This document shows positions 53,256-61,872 of a stretch of DNA of 64,000 nt, piece by piece; the stretch's first letter is position 1; each line of letters begins with the position of its first letter. The notes beneath the pieces are model-generated. The model searched no databases. It worked only from the letters and a program-made list of their open reading frames with translations, and was not told the DNA's origin. Origin of the DNA: Alkalicoccus halolimnae. GTDB taxonomy: Bacteria > Bacillota > Bacilli > Bacillales > Salisediminibacteriaceae. The DNA is taken from NCBI RefSeq assembly GCF_008014775.2, contig NZ_CP144914.1, forward strand, positions 186,001-250,000, read 5' to 3'. The translations under genes were made by a program, and so were the position numbers.

Positions 53256-53951
53256 ATGGCTACGCAGATACTGGCAGTGGATGATGAAGAACAGATGCTG
53301 GACTTGATCGCAGCCTGCCTTCCGTCAGATATTTATCAGGTAACTGGAGAAAGCCGGCCGGAACAAGTGCTGGAAGTGATAAAGAATAAAAAATTCGATC
53401 TTATTCTTCTGGACATCATGATGCCGGAAATGAGCGGATGGGAACTTTTGAAGCACTTAAAGCTGCAGCAGTCTCAGCCGGTTATTATGCTCACGGCGCT
53501 TGGAGAAACAGAGCAAATTGTTTATGGACTCCAGGCTGGAGCGGATGATTATGTGACAAAGCCGTTTGAGCCTTCCGAACTGATGGCCCGTATTGAAGCC
53601 GTTCTGCGAAGATCGAAAACTGCTTCCTCATCTTCTTCCTTACTTCGTGCTGCAGGAATAGAAATTAATACAGAAACGAGAGAAGTTTTTGCTGAAGGAA
53701 CCGCTGTTTCCTTGACTAAAAAGGAATTTGAAATTTTAGTTAAGCTTGTAAAGTCTCCGGGGCGTGTGTTTACGAGGGATCAGCTGCTCGACACCATTTC
53801 TGAATTTGGAGAGGCCCGCATGGACAGGAGTATAGATGCTCATATTAAAAATATCAGGGAAAAGATGAAAGAAGTGCAGGCAGACCATGAATTTATCGAA
53901 ACGGTATGGGGGATCGGCTATCGTCTTCCTGCAGATGGGGAAAAATCATGA
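53256..53951 (+). CDS. OmpR-family response regulator
   Basis: The 231-residue regulator has receiver residues DDEE near 9, phospho-Asp in LILLDIMMPEMSGWE (about residue 51), Thr in MLTALGE and Lys in DDYVTKPFEP. The winged-helix effector domain includes VSLTKKEFEILVKLVKSPGR and IDAHIKNIREKM. It is translated from a strong GGAGGGGG site and overlaps the kinase start (ATGA). Targets are probably neighbouring genes for the Met-repeat lipoprotein and CopB-type ATPase. Confidence 0.93.
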   Translation: MATQILAVDDEEQMLDLIAACLPSDIYQVTGESRPEQVLEVIKNKKFDLILLDIMMPEMSGWELLKHLKLQQSQPVIMLTALGETEQIVYGLQAGADDYVTKPFEPSELMARIEAVLRRSKTASSSSSLLRAAGIEINTETREVFAEGTAVSLTKKEFEILVKLVKSPGRVFTRDQLLDTISEFGEARMDRSIDAHIKNIREKMKEVQADHEFIETVWGIGYRLPADGEKS

Positions 53952-55339
53952 GAAGACTGCCGGTTCAAGCAGCTGTTCTTGTGTTTGGTACATTTTTAAT
54001 TTTAATTGCTCTCATTAGTGTCAGCTTTTATTATTCTTCTCAGGCTTTTTATGAAAACCAACTGCTTACAGATATTGAAAGACGTCTGGAAGCCCATCGG
54101 GAAGTGCTTGAAGACTCTTATGACCCGGGAGTACTGGAACATGTGCGGGTTATGGAAGAAGGAGTGGAAGAATCTGAATACATTTTAGTTGGGGCGGATG
54201 GAAGGGTGCAGGACAGCACTCGAAATGTGAGTACGGCTGATACAGACAGATATCTTTCCTGGATTAGAGAAAGAATGAATACAGAAGATGGTTTTCTGGA
54301 GTTTGTCGAAAGTTCCCATCATTCTATTCCGCACGTCTTTGCGATAGAACCGGTCATGGGAGAGGGAGAACCCCGCGCTTATTTATTCGTGGAGGAGGCT
54401 ACAAGCAGATTTGAATCGACCCGTGAGAATTTGTTTCTTCTTACGGCAGGCACGGCATTTTTAAGTATGCTGCTTGCCGGCCTTCTTGCTGTTCTTGCGA
54501 CCTTTTTTATGACAAGACCGCTCATAAAACTTAGAAACGCAACCGAAAAAGTAGCTGAAGGAGATTTTGATACAGACGTATACAGCACCCGTCAGGATGA
54601 GATCGGAGAATTAAGCCGGAGTGTACAGGCGATGGCTAATCGTCTGAAAGAGTACCAGATGTCGAGGCAGATGCTGCTTTCCAACGTATCTCATGATCTG
54701 CGCACTCCTCTGACCTATGTAAAAGCTTATGCTGCCCTGTTGAAAGAGAGGCCTGATCTTCCACCGGATCAGCTTATAAAACAGGCTGGAGTGATCCATG
54801 GGGAAGCACTGCGGATGGAAAGGCTGGTAGAGGATTTGTTTCAGCTGACTAAAATGGATGAGGGCCATCTGGAGCTGTATACTACCCCGGAAAATATCAG
54901 TCAGACTCTTCGGGACCTTATTCCGGCTTATGAAATGATGGCCGAGCAGGAAGGTTGTATTTTCCTCCCTGTTATTCCTGCTTCAGAAACAAAGATTCCG
55001 CTCGACAGAGAAAGATTGGAACAGGCGCTTACAAATATCATTCGGAATGCCTTCCGCCACACTCCGCAGGGCAGCCGGGTCACTCTGGAACTGAAAGAGG
55101 ACGAAAAAGATGTTATTATCTCCGTTACCGATCAGGGGAGTGGAGTACAGGAAGGAGAAGAAAAACAAATTTGGGAGCGTTTTTACCGTCCCGACCGGTC
55201 CAGAACGACGAAAGCTGGAGGAAGCGGACTTGGTCTCCCTATAGCGAAGCAGATCGTCGAAGCACATGGCGGGCGGGTGAATACAGGCAGGGGGAAAGAA
55301 GGGGCGGTGTTCTTTTTTATCTTTCCAAAAGAAAAGTAA
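53948..55339 (+). CDS. OmpR-partner sensor histidine kinase
   Basis: The kinase has 463 residues from ATG 53948, overlapping the regulator stop. It has a first helix at about residues 9-30, an extracytoplasmic sensor of about 130 residues, a second helix near 165-187, a HAMP domain (FFMTRPLIKLRNATEKVAEG), phospho-His in SNVSHDLRTPLTYVKAYA, and HATPase boxes NIIRNAFRH, DQGSGV and GSGLGLPIAKQIVEAHGG. The exterior domain is Glu/His-rich. It may sense metal ions or envelope stress; the copper link is from context only. Confidence 0.92.
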   Translation: MRRLPVQAAVLVFGTFLILIALISVSFYYSSQAFYENQLLTDIERRLEAHREVLEDSYDPGVLEHVRVMEEGVEESEYILVGADGRVQDSTRNVSTADTDRYLSWIRERMNTEDGFLEFVESSHHSIPHVFAIEPVMGEGEPRAYLFVEEATSRFESTRENLFLLTAGTAFLSMLLAGLLAVLATFFMTRPLIKLRNATEKVAEGDFDTDVYSTRQDEIGELSRSVQAMANRLKEYQMSRQMLLSNVSHDLRTPLTYVKAYAALLKERPDLPPDQLIKQAGVIHGEALRMERLVEDLFQLTKMDEGHLELYTTPENISQTLRDLIPAYEMMAEQEGCIFLPVIPASETKIPLDRERLEQALTNIIRNAFRHTPQGSRVTLELKEDEKDVIISVTDQGSGVQEGEEKQIWERFYRPDRSRTTKAGGSGLGLPIAKQIVEAHGGRVNTGRGKEGAVFFFIFPKEK

Positions 55340-55352
55340 ATCCAAGCATAAG

Positions 55353-55383
55353 GGAAGGCAGGCGGTTTTCCGTCTGCCTTCCT
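55353..55383. terminator. Hairpin terminator between convergent kinase and copper ATPase genes
   Basis: GGAAGGCAGGCGG pairs with CCGTCTGCCTTCC around TTTT. T runs on both sides are short, but it sits between two convergent genes. Confidence 0.65.
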
Positions 55384-55395
55384 TAAATGGATTAC

Positions 55396-57402
55396 TTACT
55401 CGGCTTTTAAAAGTTTGGCATTCACGGCGACGATAATCGTACTGAGAGACATCAATACAGCTCCGACTGCGGGAGTGAGCAGAATGCCATAAGCATAAAG
55501 AACCCCGGCAGCGAGAGGAAGAGCAGCGATATTATATCCTGCTGCCCACCATAGATTCTGAATCATTTTACGATAGGTGGACCGTGAAAGTTTAAGCAGG
55601 GAAACAACATCTTTCGGATCGCTCCGGACCAGAATGACATCAGCCGACTCAATCGCAACATCTGTTCCTGCACCTACAGCAATTCCGAGGTCCGCTCCGG
55701 CCAGAGCCGGCGCATCATTTACCCCGTCTCCTGTCATCGCTACTTTCAGCCCTCCGGCTTGAATTTCTTTAATCTTTTCCGCTTTTTGATGGGGAAGCAC
55801 ACCCGCGTAGACATCATCCAGATTAAGCTGGCGGCCGACCCAGCGGGCAACTTTTTCATTGTCTCCCGTCAGCATCATTGCCTGAATGCCCATCTCCTTC
55901 AGTTCTGCGACGGCCTGATAGGCGGTTTCCCGAACCTGATCAGCAAGAGCGATCATCCCGGATAATTTATTATCAATCAAAACAAAAATGACTGTTTTAC
56001 CCTGCTCTGACAGCTCGTTGAACTTTTCTTTATCGTACTCGATCTCTGTTTCCTCCATGTAGCCCGGGCTGATCATCTTTATTTCCTTATCTTCCACAAG
56101 ACCGGTTAATCCTTTTCCAGTCAGTGATTGAAAATCTTCTGGAGCAGAATAGGCAATGCCGCGCTGCTCTGCTTCGCTGACAATACCCCGTGCAATAGGA
56201 TGCTCCGACTGGGATTCAATAGAGGCAGCCAGTTCGAGGACCTTTTCTTCTGTTTCGTCGTACACGAAGAGGTCCGTAATCCCGAATTCTCCCTTCGTCA
56301 GGGTTCCTGTTTTATCAAATACTACCGCATCCAGCGCACGACCTTCCTCAAAGTTAGTACGGTTGCGAATGAGAAGGCCTTTTTTAGCAGAAAGACTCGT
56401 GGATACTGCCGTTACGAGAGGTGCCGCAAGACCCAGGGCATGCGGACAGGCAATGACCATGACCGTAACCATACGCTGGATGGAAAAGTTTACGGGATAG
56501 CCGAATACAAACCAGACAATGAACGTTGTCGTTCCTGCCAGAACCGCTACATAAAAAAGGAATTTTGCTGCCCGGTTGGCAAGATTCTGGGTCCTGGACT
56601 TGGATTCCTGCGCTTCTTTAACCATGTTAATTACCTGGGACAAATAGCTTTCTTCCCCCGTTTTTTCCACAGAAGCGGTAAGGGCGCCCCCGCTGTTGAT
56701 AGAGCCGGCGATAATTTCGTCATCGACGGTTTTTGGGACAGGGACAGACTCCCCGGTCAGGGTTGATTCATCCACTTCCGACTCCCCGCGGACGATCTTT
56801 CCATCCACTGGAATTTTTTCTCCGGGTTTAATCAGCACCTGCTGTCCAGGAGTAAGCTCCGCTATCGGGACTTCTCTGGTGTTTCCGTCTTCCTGCAGAA
56901 GGTGGGCAGTGGAAGGCATAAATTTCACGAGCTCTTCCAATGCACTGGAAGCCCCCATAATTGACTTCATTTCAATCCAGTGGCCTAAAAGCATAATTAC
57001 AATCAATGTGGAAAGCTCCCAGTATATTTCCTGACCGGGAAAACCAAATACAACCGCGGTGCTGTAAAAGTAGGCTACGGACACTGCGAGAGCAATGAGT
57101 GTCATCATACCTGGATTCTTATCCCGGACTTCATCCACTGCTCCCGTTAAGAATGGCCATCCTCCGTAGAAATATACGAATGAGGAGAGCGCAAATAAGA
57201 TGTACATATCTCCTGTAAACCGCCAGTCGACTCCAAGAAAATTCTGGATCATTGGTGAAAGCGCCAGAATGGGAACCATAAAAAGAATGGAAACAAAAAA
57301 ACGTTTTTTAAACATGCTTCCGTGATCGTGATGACCATCGTGAGAATGCTCTTCAGAATGGTGTTCTTCGCTATGATTATCGTGAGATGAGGAATGATTC
57401 AC
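55396..57402 (-). CDS. copB: CopB-type P1B copper/silver-exporting ATPase
   Basis: The ATPase has 668 residues from GTG 57402 (AAAGGGGGG at 6 bases); ATG 57441 is an alternative with no good site. The N terminus is His-rich (ten His in about 27 residues) in place of CxxC metal domains. Catalytic motifs are TGES, the membrane metal motif CPH (VIACPHALGLAAPL), phosphorylated Asp in DKTGTLT, HP in SQSEHPIARGI, and GDGVNDAPALAGAD. CPH plus a His-rich N terminus is the P1B-3 (CopB) class that exports Cu(II), Cu(I) or Ag(I). About eight helices are expected. It is convergent with the two-component genes. The class call is firm; the ion is inferred from class. Confidence 0.92.
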   Translation of the reverse strand: MNHSSSHDNHSEEHHSEEHSHDGHHDHGSMFKKRFFVSILFMVPILALSPMIQNFLGVDWRFTGDMYILFALSSFVYFYGGWPFLTGAVDEVRDKNPGMMTLIALAVSVAYFYSTAVVFGFPGQEIYWELSTLIVIMLLGHWIEMKSIMGASSALEELVKFMPSTAHLLQEDGNTREVPIAELTPGQQVLIKPGEKIPVDGKIVRGESEVDESTLTGESVPVPKTVDDEIIAGSINSGGALTASVEKTGEESYLSQVINMVKEAQESKSRTQNLANRAAKFLFYVAVLAGTTTFIVWFVFGYPVNFSIQRMVTVMVIACPHALGLAAPLVTAVSTSLSAKKGLLIRNRTNFEEGRALDAVVFDKTGTLTKGEFGITDLFVYDETEEKVLELAASIESQSEHPIARGIVSEAEQRGIAYSAPEDFQSLTGKGLTGLVEDKEIKMISPGYMEETEIEYDKEKFNELSEQGKTVIFVLIDNKLSGMIALADQVRETAYQAVAELKEMGIQAMMLTGDNEKVARWVGRQLNLDDVYAGVLPHQKAEKIKEIQAGGLKVAMTGDGVNDAPALAGADLGIAVGAGTDVAIESADVILVRSDPKDVVSLLKLSRSTYRKMIQNLWWAAGYNIAALPLAAGVLYAYGILLTPAVGAVLMSLSTIIVAVNAKLLKAE

Positions 57403-57482
57403 TAACAGCCCCCCCTTTCGAGAATGAAAATGATCGATCAAAAGTATACGCAGTTTTTTCTCTTCAATCTTTTTTAAATGAA

Positions 57483-57903
57483 GGCTACCCTTGAAAATAA
57501 AGTAGATAAGCGATGAACGTGCGCTTTCGTTTCCATGGGGACGCTTTCCGGACCGGCCTCAGCTAATTCCGTCCTCCCCTTCGATCGTGCGGAATGGATC
57601 TTCGACTCGTCCTTGATCGCCCCGGAGTCGCCCCATGCAGCCTCCAGCTCCTGGTAAAAATACGGAGCAGGACCTGCCTTCAAATAAAGAGAACCGCTTA
57701 TTGAAAAATCACCTTGGCACTGACTTCTACCCTGGTACCTTCTTGATGCTACAGAGGACTTTCTGTATTGGGGAATCAAAACGAAGCGGAAACGTGCCCG
57801 TGGAAGAAGGAGATTGGAAGATCCCTCAGGGCTAAAGCCCACCCGGAAATCTCCTCCACGACAGGTCTGTTAAAGCTAAGTTTTCATTTACCAACAACAG
57901 ACT
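57483..57903 (-). repeat. Long non-coding repeat copy, inverted
   Basis: Reading on the minus strand, TCTGTTAAAGC, TGGAGGAGATTTCCGGGTGG, GGGATCTTCCAATCTCCTTC, then the right-half palindrome and TTTTCAAGGGTAGCC follow in family order. It is the reverse of the copy at 30640, with part of the middle deleted (about 420 bases in all). The following 57904-58099 shows no gene. Confidence 0.75.
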
Positions 57904-58099
57904 TGGCTCTGACGCACCTTTGGGAAAAACTATATTTGACAAAAAAAGATAATTTCACCTTTAAACCTTCTATCGTTTAAGCCTGGGCCACCAGCTTTTT
58001 AAGTAGACTTATCTTCTTTCACCATAATCTGGAAAGACAAGTTCCCCTTTTTCGCGTAGGAACCACAGACTTTAAGACAGCTTAAATGAAAACAGCAGT

Positions 58100-58351
58100 C
58101 TATTTTTCTTTTAGTTTCTGTTTTATTCTGTCATATTCTTCTTCAGATATTTCGCCGCGGGCGAAGCGTTCCTTTAAAATATTCAGGCTTTCATCACGAA
58201 GAGGGGCAGTAGAAGAAGAACTGTTTCCTGTGCCGCTGAGCTTGTTCACAAGGAAAATAATGAGAACAATCAAAAGAACTAGAAACAAAATCCAAATGAG
58301 ACCAGAAACGAACATTCCGCTGCCCCAATTTCCATTCATCATGTCATACAT
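58100..58351 (-). CDS. Small membrane protein with SHOCT domain
   Basis: The 83-residue protein has a Met/Asn/Gly-rich start (MYDMMNGNWGSGMF), one membrane helix (about residues 17-40) and a C-terminal SHOCT motif (ILKERFARGEISEEEYDRIK followed by QKL). The ribosome site AAGGAGAGG is good. SHOCT proteins next to copper exporters are common in Bacillota and may have a metal-related role. Here the gene follows the inverted repeat downstream of copB. The role is inferred. Confidence 0.85.
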   Translation of the reverse strand: MYDMMNGNWGSGMFVSGLIWILFLVLLIVLIIFLVNKLSGTGNSSSSTAPLRDESLNILKERFARGEISEEEYDRIKQKLKEK

Positions 58352-58919
58352 AGTATTCGTCCTCTCCTTAGCTATTTATCCTTAAATAAAGATTTTCAAA
58401 AGGGTATTATAAATCCTTTTACAAGCACGCTCCATTTCAACAGAATAATCTATTATCCTGAGCGTTATAAATGAGGATGGAGCGTTATAACACTCTGTAC
58501 GGTAAAACAGAAAAAACGTTGACACAGCGGTGATTTTGCTATGTTACAATTGTGACGTAAACCGTTCGATAAGACGGTTTGATCCGGCTAGAAAAGCTCT
58601 ACTGATAAGTTGGGAACACAGACTATAGACCAAGTCGGGTACATGCACAGCCGTACAGATGAGATGTTTTTAACTGCTGTTCGGAGTCTCCAGCAGGCAG
58701 GAATAAGCCTCATAATTACAGGCATTCTCACAGCCCGGCTGTTCTTTTTGCGTTCTTCAAAATTCTTTCGGAACCCCTCTACATACATGCTTAACTTAAT
58801 GATATCCATAAAATGTGAAGAAAGTATGAATTTGAGAAGTTTTTAATGATTAGAAAAAGCGACATGAGGGGTAAGGTAAAAGAAGAGAGACTGTTTTCTA
58901 AAAAGAAGGAGGTCATTTT
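58352..58919. other. Long gene-free leader region before the isocitrate dehydrogenase gene
   Basis: 568 bases have no supported gene. A possible promoter is TTGACA near 58520 with A/T-rich -10-like words around 58541-58550. It is followed by an AAACCGT/ACGGTTT inverted repeat at 58558-58581 and a small hairpin ACAGC-CCG-GCTGT with TTCTTTTT near 58728-58750. This could be a leader RNA with an attenuator or an unrelated small RNA. No known riboswitch consensus was recognised. Confidence 0.35.
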
Positions 58920-60368
58920 ATGAGCAGAACACCGATTACCGTTGCCTATGGAGATGGGATAGGCCCGGAAATAATGGAATCTGTATTGAGGATTCTGGAA
59001 AGGGCAGACGCCCAGATTGAACCCGAATATATTGATATCGGGAAAGACGCCTATTTGGAAGGCTGGACGACCGGTATTCCCGATAAAGCGTGGGAATCGC
59101 TGCTGCGCACGAAAGTTTTCCTCAAGGCGCCCATTACAACACCGCAGGGGGGTGGCTATAAAAGCCTGAACGTGACGATCCGCACGTCGATGGGTCTGTA
59201 TGCAAACATACGGCCGACAATTTCCTATTCCCCTTTTGTAAAAACAAATCATCCGGATATGGATCTTGTCGTCGTACGGGAAAATGAAGAAGATCTGTAC
59301 ACAGGGATCGAGCACCAGCAGACGCCTGAAGTTGTGCAGAGTCTGAAATTGATTACACGTCCCGGAAGTGAACGGATCGTCCGTCACGCTTTTGAATATG
59401 CACGGAAAAATGGACGGAAAAAAGTAACGTGCATTACGAAAGACAATATTATGAAATTATCAGACGGCCTGTTTCATAAAGTATTTGAAGAAGTAGCAGA
59501 GGAATACGACGATATCGAAACGGATCACTGGATCGTCGATATTGGACTTGCGCGGATTGCCGATTCCCCGGAAACGTTCGACGTCGTCGTTATGCCCAAC
59601 CTATACGGAGATATAGCCTCAGATATAGCCGCCCAGATCTCCGGAAGTGTCGGACTCGGCGGATCTTCCAACATTGGAGACGAAAGCGCGATGTTTGAAG
59701 CGATTCACGGAAGTGCGCCGGACATTGCAGGGAAGGGACTGGCGAACCCATCCGGCCTGCTGCATGGAGCAATTCAGATGCTCAACCATATCGGACAGCC
59801 TGAAACAGCTTCCCGTATTCATAACGCCTGGTTCAAGACGCTGGAAGACGGCATTTACACAGGAGATATTTCTAAAGGAGGACCTTCCGTCAGTACGAAG
59901 GAATTTACGGATGCTGTCATCGAACGGCTTGGCCAACAGCCTGAGCAGATAACAGCGGTAAATTATGAAAAGAAGACAGAAGAAAAAAATGAGCATACAA
60001 TTTCTGTGAAAGCGAAAGACCGGGCAGACAATTCGGTTAACCGAACGCTGGACGGGGTGGATGTTTTCGTATTCAATAATACGCTGGAGACAGAAGATCT
60101 AGGCCGGACGCTTGAAAAAGCGGCTGGAAATGATTTTGAACTGTCCGTCATTACGAACCGAGGCGCCAATGCCTATCCGAAAGGGCATACGGAAATTTTC
60201 ACAACAGACCACTGGCGCTGTCGATTCCTTCCTGCCCAGGGAGAGGTCAGCAGTAAAAATATTAACGGTCTGCTTGAACGTATCACCGAAGCAGATGTGG
60301 AATGGATCAAAATCGAAAACTTATACAGCTTTAACGGAAAAGAAGGATATTCGGAAGCGAAGAAATAA
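58920..60368 (+). CDS. icd: NADP-dependent isocitrate dehydrogenase, Thermus-type with C-terminal extension
   Basis: This 482-residue enzyme has the decarboxylating-dehydrogenase core: VAYGDGIGPEIMESVLRILE, TTPQGGGYKSLNVTIRTSMG, VVRENEEDLYTGIEHQQTPE, VTCITKDNIMKLSDGLF and FEAIHGSAPDIAGKGLANPS. About 140 extra C-terminal residues (GVDVFVFNNTLETEDLGRTL, ISNRG-like VITNRGANAYPKG, DHWRCRFLPAQGE) match the extension of the Thermus thermophilus enzyme. It converts isocitrate to 2-oxoglutarate in the citric acid cycle. Most Bacillus species use a shorter CitC-type enzyme of about 423 residues. The start follows AAGGAGG. Confidence 0.9.
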   Translation: MSRTPITVAYGDGIGPEIMESVLRILERADAQIEPEYIDIGKDAYLEGWTTGIPDKAWESLLRTKVFLKAPITTPQGGGYKSLNVTIRTSMGLYANIRPTISYSPFVKTNHPDMDLVVVRENEEDLYTGIEHQQTPEVVQSLKLITRPGSERIVRHAFEYARKNGRKKVTCITKDNIMKLSDGLFHKVFEEVAEEYDDIETDHWIVDIGLARIADSPETFDVVVMPNLYGDIASDIAAQISGSVGLGGSSNIGDESAMFEAIHGSAPDIAGKGLANPSGLLHGAIQMLNHIGQPETASRIHNAWFKTLEDGIYTGDISKGGPSVSTKEFTDAVIERLGQQPEQITAVNYEKKTEEKNEHTISVKAKDRADNSVNRTLDGVDVFVFNNTLETEDLGRTLEKAAGNDFELSVITNRGANAYPKGHTEIFTTDHWRCRFLPAQGEVSSKNINGLLERITEADVEWIKIENLYSFNGKEGYSEAKK

Positions 60369-60374
60369 GAAGAA

Positions 60375-60408
60375 GGGAGAACGGCTGCGCAGGCTGTTCT
60401 CCCTTTTT
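60375..60408 (+). terminator. Terminator after the isocitrate dehydrogenase gene
   Basis: GGGAGAACGGC pairs with GCTGTTCTCCC, followed by T5, 7 bases past the stop. Confidence 0.9.
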
Positions 60409-60589
60409 ACATATCGGATGAAGCGTTGCAAATCATCGATCTGCTTGAACCAGACGGCTGCTTCTTCGAGCAGAGCGGAGGTGTCGGACGTCTTATCAAA
60501 AGAGAAAGGTGCCCGGGAAAAAATTCCTGCTGCGATTACGGAGGAGGATGGTTATCCTCTCCCGCTTAGAAAAATCTTTTTCAGCTGTT

Positions 60590-61627
60590 TTATACAAAAG
60601 TGCGTTTTTGTTTCAGCTGCTCATTCCGCTCAGCGAAAGCTGCGTTATGAGAGGAAACCATCCCCTGTGCCTGTGCATCCGGTTCAATGTACTGCTTCGC
60701 AGCATTGACGGCACAGGCTGCGTCCTGGAAAGCTCCTGCAAGGAGACGCAGTTTTCCTTCGTGAGTTACAACGTCTCCGGCGGCAAACAGCCCGGGTACA
60801 TTCGTCCGGCCATTGCCGTCTGTTACGATTAGCTGCTGCTCCGTGAGGGAAAGAGCCAGAGACGTATCGTTTAAGAAGGCAAGTTCCCGCTCGTATCCGT
60901 GGTTGACGAGAACATGATCGACTTCTACGATTTTTCCTTCCAATTCCCCGCACTGCAGTTCCACTTTCTCAATATGAGAACCTGTTTTGTCTGCAATCAG
61001 GCGCTGAATGGAAGTGCGAAAGCGGCATTCAATGGTTGAACACATTAATTTTTCCACTTCGGACTCATGGGCTTTCAGCGTATCGTTGCGGCAGCTGAGG
61101 ATCACGTTTTTCGCAACGCCTTCCAGCTCGTTGGCCCAGTCAATCGCGGCATTTCCCCCTCCGGAGATCAGCACCGTTTTATTCCTGAAAGTATCGAGGG
61201 ACTGGACGGTATAGTGAAGGTTGGTAATCTCATAGCGTTCTGCCCCTTCGACCTCCAGACGCTGGGGAGTGATAATGCCGCCTCCTGCAGCGCAGATCAC
61301 GGCTTTGGAATGGAACGTTTTCCCTTCCTCCGTAAAGATAGAAAAAGAACCGTCCTCCTCTTTAACAACATCTTTTACCGTAGTATTCAGGTGAACTTCC
61401 GGATCAAAAGTCTGCCCCTGATCAATAAGCTGCCGGCAGAAATCGGCTCCGCTTGCCGGGGGGAGGCCTCCGACGTCCCAAATCATTTTTTCCGGGTAGA
61501 GCTGCACTTTGCCGCCAAGGCTTCCCTGAGCTTCAATAATACGTACCTTCAAACCGCGGATACCGCTGTAAAAAGCTGCGTACAAACCGGCTGGACCTCC
61601 GCCGATAATCGTCACATCTATTGTCAT
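60590..61627 (-). CDS. Ferredoxin--NADP reductase, YumC type
   Basis: The 345-residue flavoprotein resembles thioredoxin reductase without the CxxC pair. It has FAD motif IIGGGPAGLYAAFYSGIRG at residues 7-25, LYPEKMIWDVGGLPPASG near 56, NADP motif VLISGGGNAAIDWA near 152 and the late GLFAAGDVVTHEGKLRLLAG. It reduces ferredoxin or flavodoxin with NADPH, supplying electrons for example to sulphur or lipid metabolism or release of iron from siderophores. It is divergent from the Fur-controlled iron genes. The start follows GGAGAGG. Confidence 0.92.
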   Translation of the reverse strand: MTIDVTIIGGGPAGLYAAFYSGIRGLKVRIIEAQGSLGGKVQLYPEKMIWDVGGLPPASGADFCRQLIDQGQTFDPEVHLNTTVKDVVKEEDGSFSIFTEEGKTFHSKAVICAAGGGIITPQRLEVEGAERYEITNLHYTVQSLDTFRNKTVLISGGGNAAIDWANELEGVAKNVILSCRNDTLKAHESEVEKLMCSTIECRFRTSIQRLIADKTGSHIEKVELQCGELEGKIVEVDHVLVNHGYERELAFLNDTSLALSLTEQQLIVTDGNGRTNVPGLFAAGDVVTHEGKLRLLAGAFQDAACAVNAAKQYIEPDAQAQGMVSSHNAAFAERNEQLKQKRTFV

Positions 61628-61774
61628 TTTTTCTTCATCCTCTCCAAAATAAAAGCCTGTTTTTACTTCGCATTTTTATGCTTATAGTGTTCCTGAAGAA
61701 GAGCAGGAGGCACAATCACTGTTCCCGTCCTTTTTCCTTCACAAAAACTTCAATTAGCAATTTTCAAAACGCCG

Positions 61775-61839
61775 TTGACAATGATTCTCATTCGTTCTAT
61801 GATAAACATTGTACATGAAATTGAGAATCATTATCAATA
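61775..61839 (+). promoter_or_regulatory. Sigma-A promoter overlapped by two Fur boxes
   Basis: TTGACA (61775-61780), a 17-base spacer and TATGAT (61798-61803) form a near-consensus promoter. Its -35 region lies inside a Fur-box-like sequence, TGACAATGATTCTCATTCG (61776-61794). A second box, TTGAGAATCATTATCAATA, is at 61821-61839, near the start of transcription. This arrangement should give tight iron-dependent repression of the downstream uptake genes. Confidence 0.88.
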
Positions 61840-61872
61840 ACTATTTTAAATAACACAAGGCGGTGACCATAT

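Noticed and set aside
58588..58846. Frames of 73 and 78 residues on opposite strands upstream of the isocitrate dehydrogenase gene
   Set aside because: Neither has a ribosome site or a recognisable family, and both cross a terminator-like hairpin.
60413..60589. Possible remnant gene between the isocitrate dehydrogenase and ferredoxin reductase genes
   Set aside because: Only 177 bases with short inverted words and no readable protein similarity; nothing can be supported.
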